Source of the DNA: Lates calcarifer
Taxonomy: Eukaryota; Chordata; Actinopteri; Centropomidae
NCBI RefSeq assembly: GCF_001640805.2
Contig: NC_066850.1
Span: 17,915,036-17,979,035, forward strand
DNA length: 64,000 bases
Reading direction: 5' to 3'
In this document: positions 60,492 to 64,000 of the stretch, piece after piece
How positions within the stretch are numbered: the stretch's first letter is position 1
Layout of the letters: each line of letters starts with the position of its first letter
Position numbers and translations under genes: made by a program
Notes under the pieces: generated by a model
What the model saw: only the letters and a program-made list of their open reading frames with translations
Databases searched by the model: none
Told to the model about the DNA's origin: nothing

Positions 60492-60939
60492 ACTCCTCCT
60501 CTCTTCATTTCTTTTGCAGCTCAGAGTTCTCCTTATTGTGTTTTTTCATGTGTTTGTATAAACTGGTGTTGCCACAGTAGCAGTTAGCCTTCCTACACAC
60601 ATCACAGCTTGCAATGTTTTCTTTTACAGACTGTAAAATATCTCCACGACATTCCTCTCTCTCCCTGCCATGCCATCATGCCTTCACTCACTGCAGCCTA
60701 CAGGTGTCTGTTCACTGCCTGTGAGTCACGTGATGGTACGACAACAAAGTGCAAAATGTGAAAGCAGTGTTTGCACAGACATGTCTACTTTTTGATGAAA
60801 CGGTGAGCAACATACCGAATGTAGAGGACAGAAACTGAAACTAAAGTATCGATCCCGTCACGTTAGTACTGAACTGATACAAATACCAACATTGGTATAG
60901 ATACTATCAATATTTGGATCAATCCGCCCCACCCCCATA
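60492..60939 (-). mobile_element. hAT element, inverted partial copy
   Basis: The minus strand begins TATGGGGGTGGGGCGGATTG and carries the same BED finger region as 39591-40187, but with a one-base insertion (ACAGTCTG against ACAGCTG) that shifts the frame within the finger. It keeps about 150 bp between terminus and finger that the other copy lacks. Homology stops near 60492 (GAAATGAAGAGAGGAGGAG); no second terminus or target duplication was found. Confidence 0.65.
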
Positions 60940-63900
60940 CTAAACACACAGACATGAGACTGGTATCCATCTGAACCCCTCACTCTTGGATAAAACTCTG
61001 GATAAAAGATAGAATGAACTGTAAACAGTGGAACTACTGTAACTACTGCTGATGAAATAGCCCATTTCCATTTCAAATTCATTCCCTGTAATACTTTCCC
61101 TTGTTTTGAACCAGCCTATAGGCCAGCAGAAATACTTCTGAGTTGTATCTATCATTATGGTCTAACAGCTGAGATGAAACCATGTATAACAACAAAGGAA
61201 TGAAGGGTCATTTTTTCCCCTCTCCTTCTTTTGTTGCTCTAGTTTAATATTACATTACCACTTCTTATTCATCTTTTGTCCTGTGGTGAAAAATTTCCCA
61301 TTGGATGGAGAAGAGGTGAGAGACTGAGAGGGAAGATACAAGGTGGAGCATAAATCTACATGTGTATTAGAGATGAATATAAAACCATTTTCTTGCATTT
61401 TTTCCATTCTCTGACCCATAAAATGACTTTGACCAAATTATGAGTGTGTTTTTTCCCCAAACTTTTCAGAACAAGTTGAAATGTGAAAGTAACTCCAAAG
61501 CAGCACACGTAAATGTTTTATGGGTTGGAGTCACATTATTATGTCCTCTGTATTTTCACCTTGAACCAGTGTATTTGTATTCTGTTCCAGGTCCTGTAGG
61601 CTGTAGCACACCAAAATACACTCCTAGCATCCATTATAACTACCTTTCCTCAGAGATGAAATGAAAAACAGAAAAAGTATTTGTTCTTTCTGATATTTCC
61701 ATCAGTACAGCAGCCTTACAAGCCAGCTGAGAGCATATGACCTTAATTGCAAAATGTGAGGACACAACAGTTTCACCTGTGACAGTTCACCATGAGGTTT
61801 GCTTCAACTAAAAGAATAAATGCATTCACACTTTTCATTTCTTTGACTGTATGAAAAACTAAAGATCAGACATCACAAATGCTAAATAAAAATGAAGGCA
61901 CTAGGACACAGTAAGACATGACATGTAGTCCTGTATTGGACTGTAATGTAACTGAGTAGAGACCTTGATTCATTTTGTACAAGTATCATGTCTGTGGCCG
62001 AACAGCATTACCACTGAGTTATTCCCCCCATTTGTCACAACTCTGAAGTTGGCTCATCAGGGAATATATTCTATTGTACAATGATCCAAGCATTTCATTT
62101 TCATCCTTGTCATGTGCACTGTCACACAGCTAAGTAATCAATCCCACTAATCTGTATGCCATTCCCTTCTTACAAATCAGGAGGGCTTTTTGTCTCTCTC
62201 ACTCCTTCCTCTGCAAAGTTCACACACCCCAAATGAATTCTTGAAGAACTTAAGAAATGATTTTCCCTGGAACAGCCTTAGCAGCCAGCTCCTTTCTTTG
62301 TGAGGCTGACCGGGTGTTCAGCCATCAGTGAGCTGACTCACATTAGCTTCCTTCAGCGGAGAGTATCCTCTTTGTAGTGCACTGTCCAGGAGAATGACTG
62401 TCATCACCTTTTAACAGGGACCAGGTGAAAGTAGCACCTCAGGGTCTAGTTGACCCGTCTCACTGCTAATACTCTCTGACAAGAAGGTCCTCTGCCACAT
62501 CCAGCCATCATCCTCACAGACCATATGTCCTCTGCAGAGTCAATTAAACACCACACACCAAGCCGATTTTGGAATATTAAAGTATTTTGCTATTCTAAGG
62601 TATAAACAGTGTTAAAATCGTTTGAGAAAATTACTAAATATATACTCTACCAACTCTCTACCAGCCGACGGTTGAATATTTTTCAGACAAAAGTAGTTTC
62701 ACGTTACTCCTTTTTAACCTTTTTAACTTAATTTATTCAAGGATGTGACATGAAGAGCCTAGTTCTTTTTTGAGAGGATCACCCTGACCGTACTCACACA
62801 TTCTCACCTGGAAGCTGCCCAGTACAACCAGTAGTAATGAGGTTGTGGTTCCTTTTCCAGATACATCATTACCACCGCAACCCACACAGATAAGCTCTCA
62901 GATCCAATCTGATCAGTTGGAAATAACAGTCTGTTCTAAAAAATTTGATTGAGAAACTTGGAAAATCAGATTTGACTGCAGTCTGAACAAAATCTTGCTC
63001 TGACTCCCAGAACCAAATACCACAGTTTGAAATGAAGACTACAGACTCATTTTTAAGTGCCTGGTGGGTCAGTAGCCAGTAGCTAGAAGAAATGCCACCG
63101 ACTGTTTGCAAATACATCACCAGTGGAGGCCCCAGTCAAAAGTTTTAAAGATAAGGGTTTCAGAAGGCACTCGGCATAATTCATCAATATTGCTTTGGCA
63201 TTTTCAGCTTATGAAAATGAACACCAGAGTCTTTTCTGTTTTATCCTGGAACATTTAACAGAATAATTGCCCTCTTTCACCACATACAGTAGGTGGCCTA
63301 GTTTTTATAAATTACCCTCTATTCAGTGGGGAGAATGTCTGTGTTTGGCACCATGACCATTTTTTGGCAATAACCTGATAAAATTGGTTGTAACATATGT
63401 GGGACCTGCTAAGGGACTGTAGATGAGTGAAATGAGCTTTATGCTAAGTCTGGTACAATACATCAAATCCTAACATTTTTCAGTACACCTCATTGTGTCA
63501 GTACTTAGAAAGACAATACTGATGTTGGAGAACACAGCACTGATAAGGCCGACAGTGACTGCTTTACCTGGGCTGTAGTCATAATAATGAAATATAAATT
63601 GAACATTTTGTGAGATATCTTTTTAAAGTTTGTTTCCAAAGAAGTTTTCTTTCATAATGAAAACTGGTGAAAAACTTATTTCAAGGTAATCCTTTTCATT
63701 CTGACTCAAACCACTTAAATTATTAAGAATTTATAAAATAAAGATGTCGGTGATAAAGACACTAAAGGACCAAGGACAACACATGCCTAAAGTCATTGAT
63801 TGTTTTTTGATAGCTTTTTGAAAACAACATGCAGACAATAAAAAAATAAAAAAAAAAAATCACTACAGCTGAGAGATATTCTTTGTTTCACACTAAGTCA

Positions 63901-64000
63901 AACTGAATCATTTTGGGTTTTTGTTCACCACAGCTTAAGGAAGAAATGTTGTGTAAGACTTAACAGCATCAGCAACAGGACCCAGCAGGGTCTGTGCTTT
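60940..64000. other. Mostly unique sequence to the window end
   Basis: No recognised gene. 62140-62560 has mixed composition that could be conserved noncoding DNA. An A-rich tract lies near 63838-63859. Confidence 0.3.

Noticed and set aside
1..64000. CRISPR array, operon, bacterial promoter or phage features
   Set aside because: All sequence evidence points to a vertebrate nuclear genome; no regularly spaced repeats with unique spacers were seen.

Overview
This is vertebrate nuclear DNA, almost certainly from a ray-finned (percomorph-like) fish. The evidence is a teleost repeat mix on an AT-rich background: a Rex3-type LINE 3' end with a GATG-like tail, L2-clade LINE pieces, the 'GGCGGCACGGTGG' tRNA-derived SINE head, Tc1 and mariner miniatures, hAT/BED elements, a DIRS/Ngaro-like relic, Gypsy and L1 fragments and many (CA)n microsatellites. 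There are no operons, ribosome binding sites, CRISPR arrays or rRNA/tRNA genes. No complete protein-coding gene can be recognised. The window reads as intergenic DNA or one or more very long introns.

Layout. 0-7 kb is dense in decayed transposons: a mariner deletion derivative (168-966), a hAT transposase relic (3343-3537), an L2-type reverse transcriptase fragment (3823-3995), a DIRS/Ngaro-like relic (5849-6713) and a tRNA-derived SINE (6905-7058). A candidate minus-strand exon lies at 1388-1572. 7-26 kb is mostly unique sequence with a Rex3 tail (13 kb), a Gypsy relic next to a dispersed repeat (15.9-16.6 kb), an enhancer-like homeodomain-site cluster (19.4-19.7 kb) and an L2 fragment (23.2 kb). 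26-28 kb holds a candidate coiled-coil exon and a promoter-like segment ending in a strong splice donor. 28-36 kb is mainly unique, with a Tc1 right end (30 kb) and the first of three related Tc1 miniatures (33.3 kb). 36-41 kb contains a SINE head, the second mariner copy, a 597-bp hAT derivative with target duplications, and a noisy direct duplication (40.9-41.8 kb) that looks like an assembly join. 44-46 kb carries the other two Tc1 miniatures. 47-64 kb is unique sequence with L2, L1, possible LTR and dispersed-repeat fragments, a candidate exon at 56 kb and an inverted partner of the hAT element at 60.5 kb.

The strongest observations are these. (1) The noisy duplication at about 41 kb differs from its clean copy mainly by single-base losses and gains in short runs, as expected of unmerged, low-quality contig ends. 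(2) The two mariner copies share an in-frame stop and a missing catalytic core yet carry different further deletions, so the family was probably mobilised in trans. (3) Three splice-bounded open segments (1.4, 26.2 and 56.1 kb) deserve RNA evidence. None of the open reading frames is offered as a confident gene. No new biological system could be supported from the sequence.
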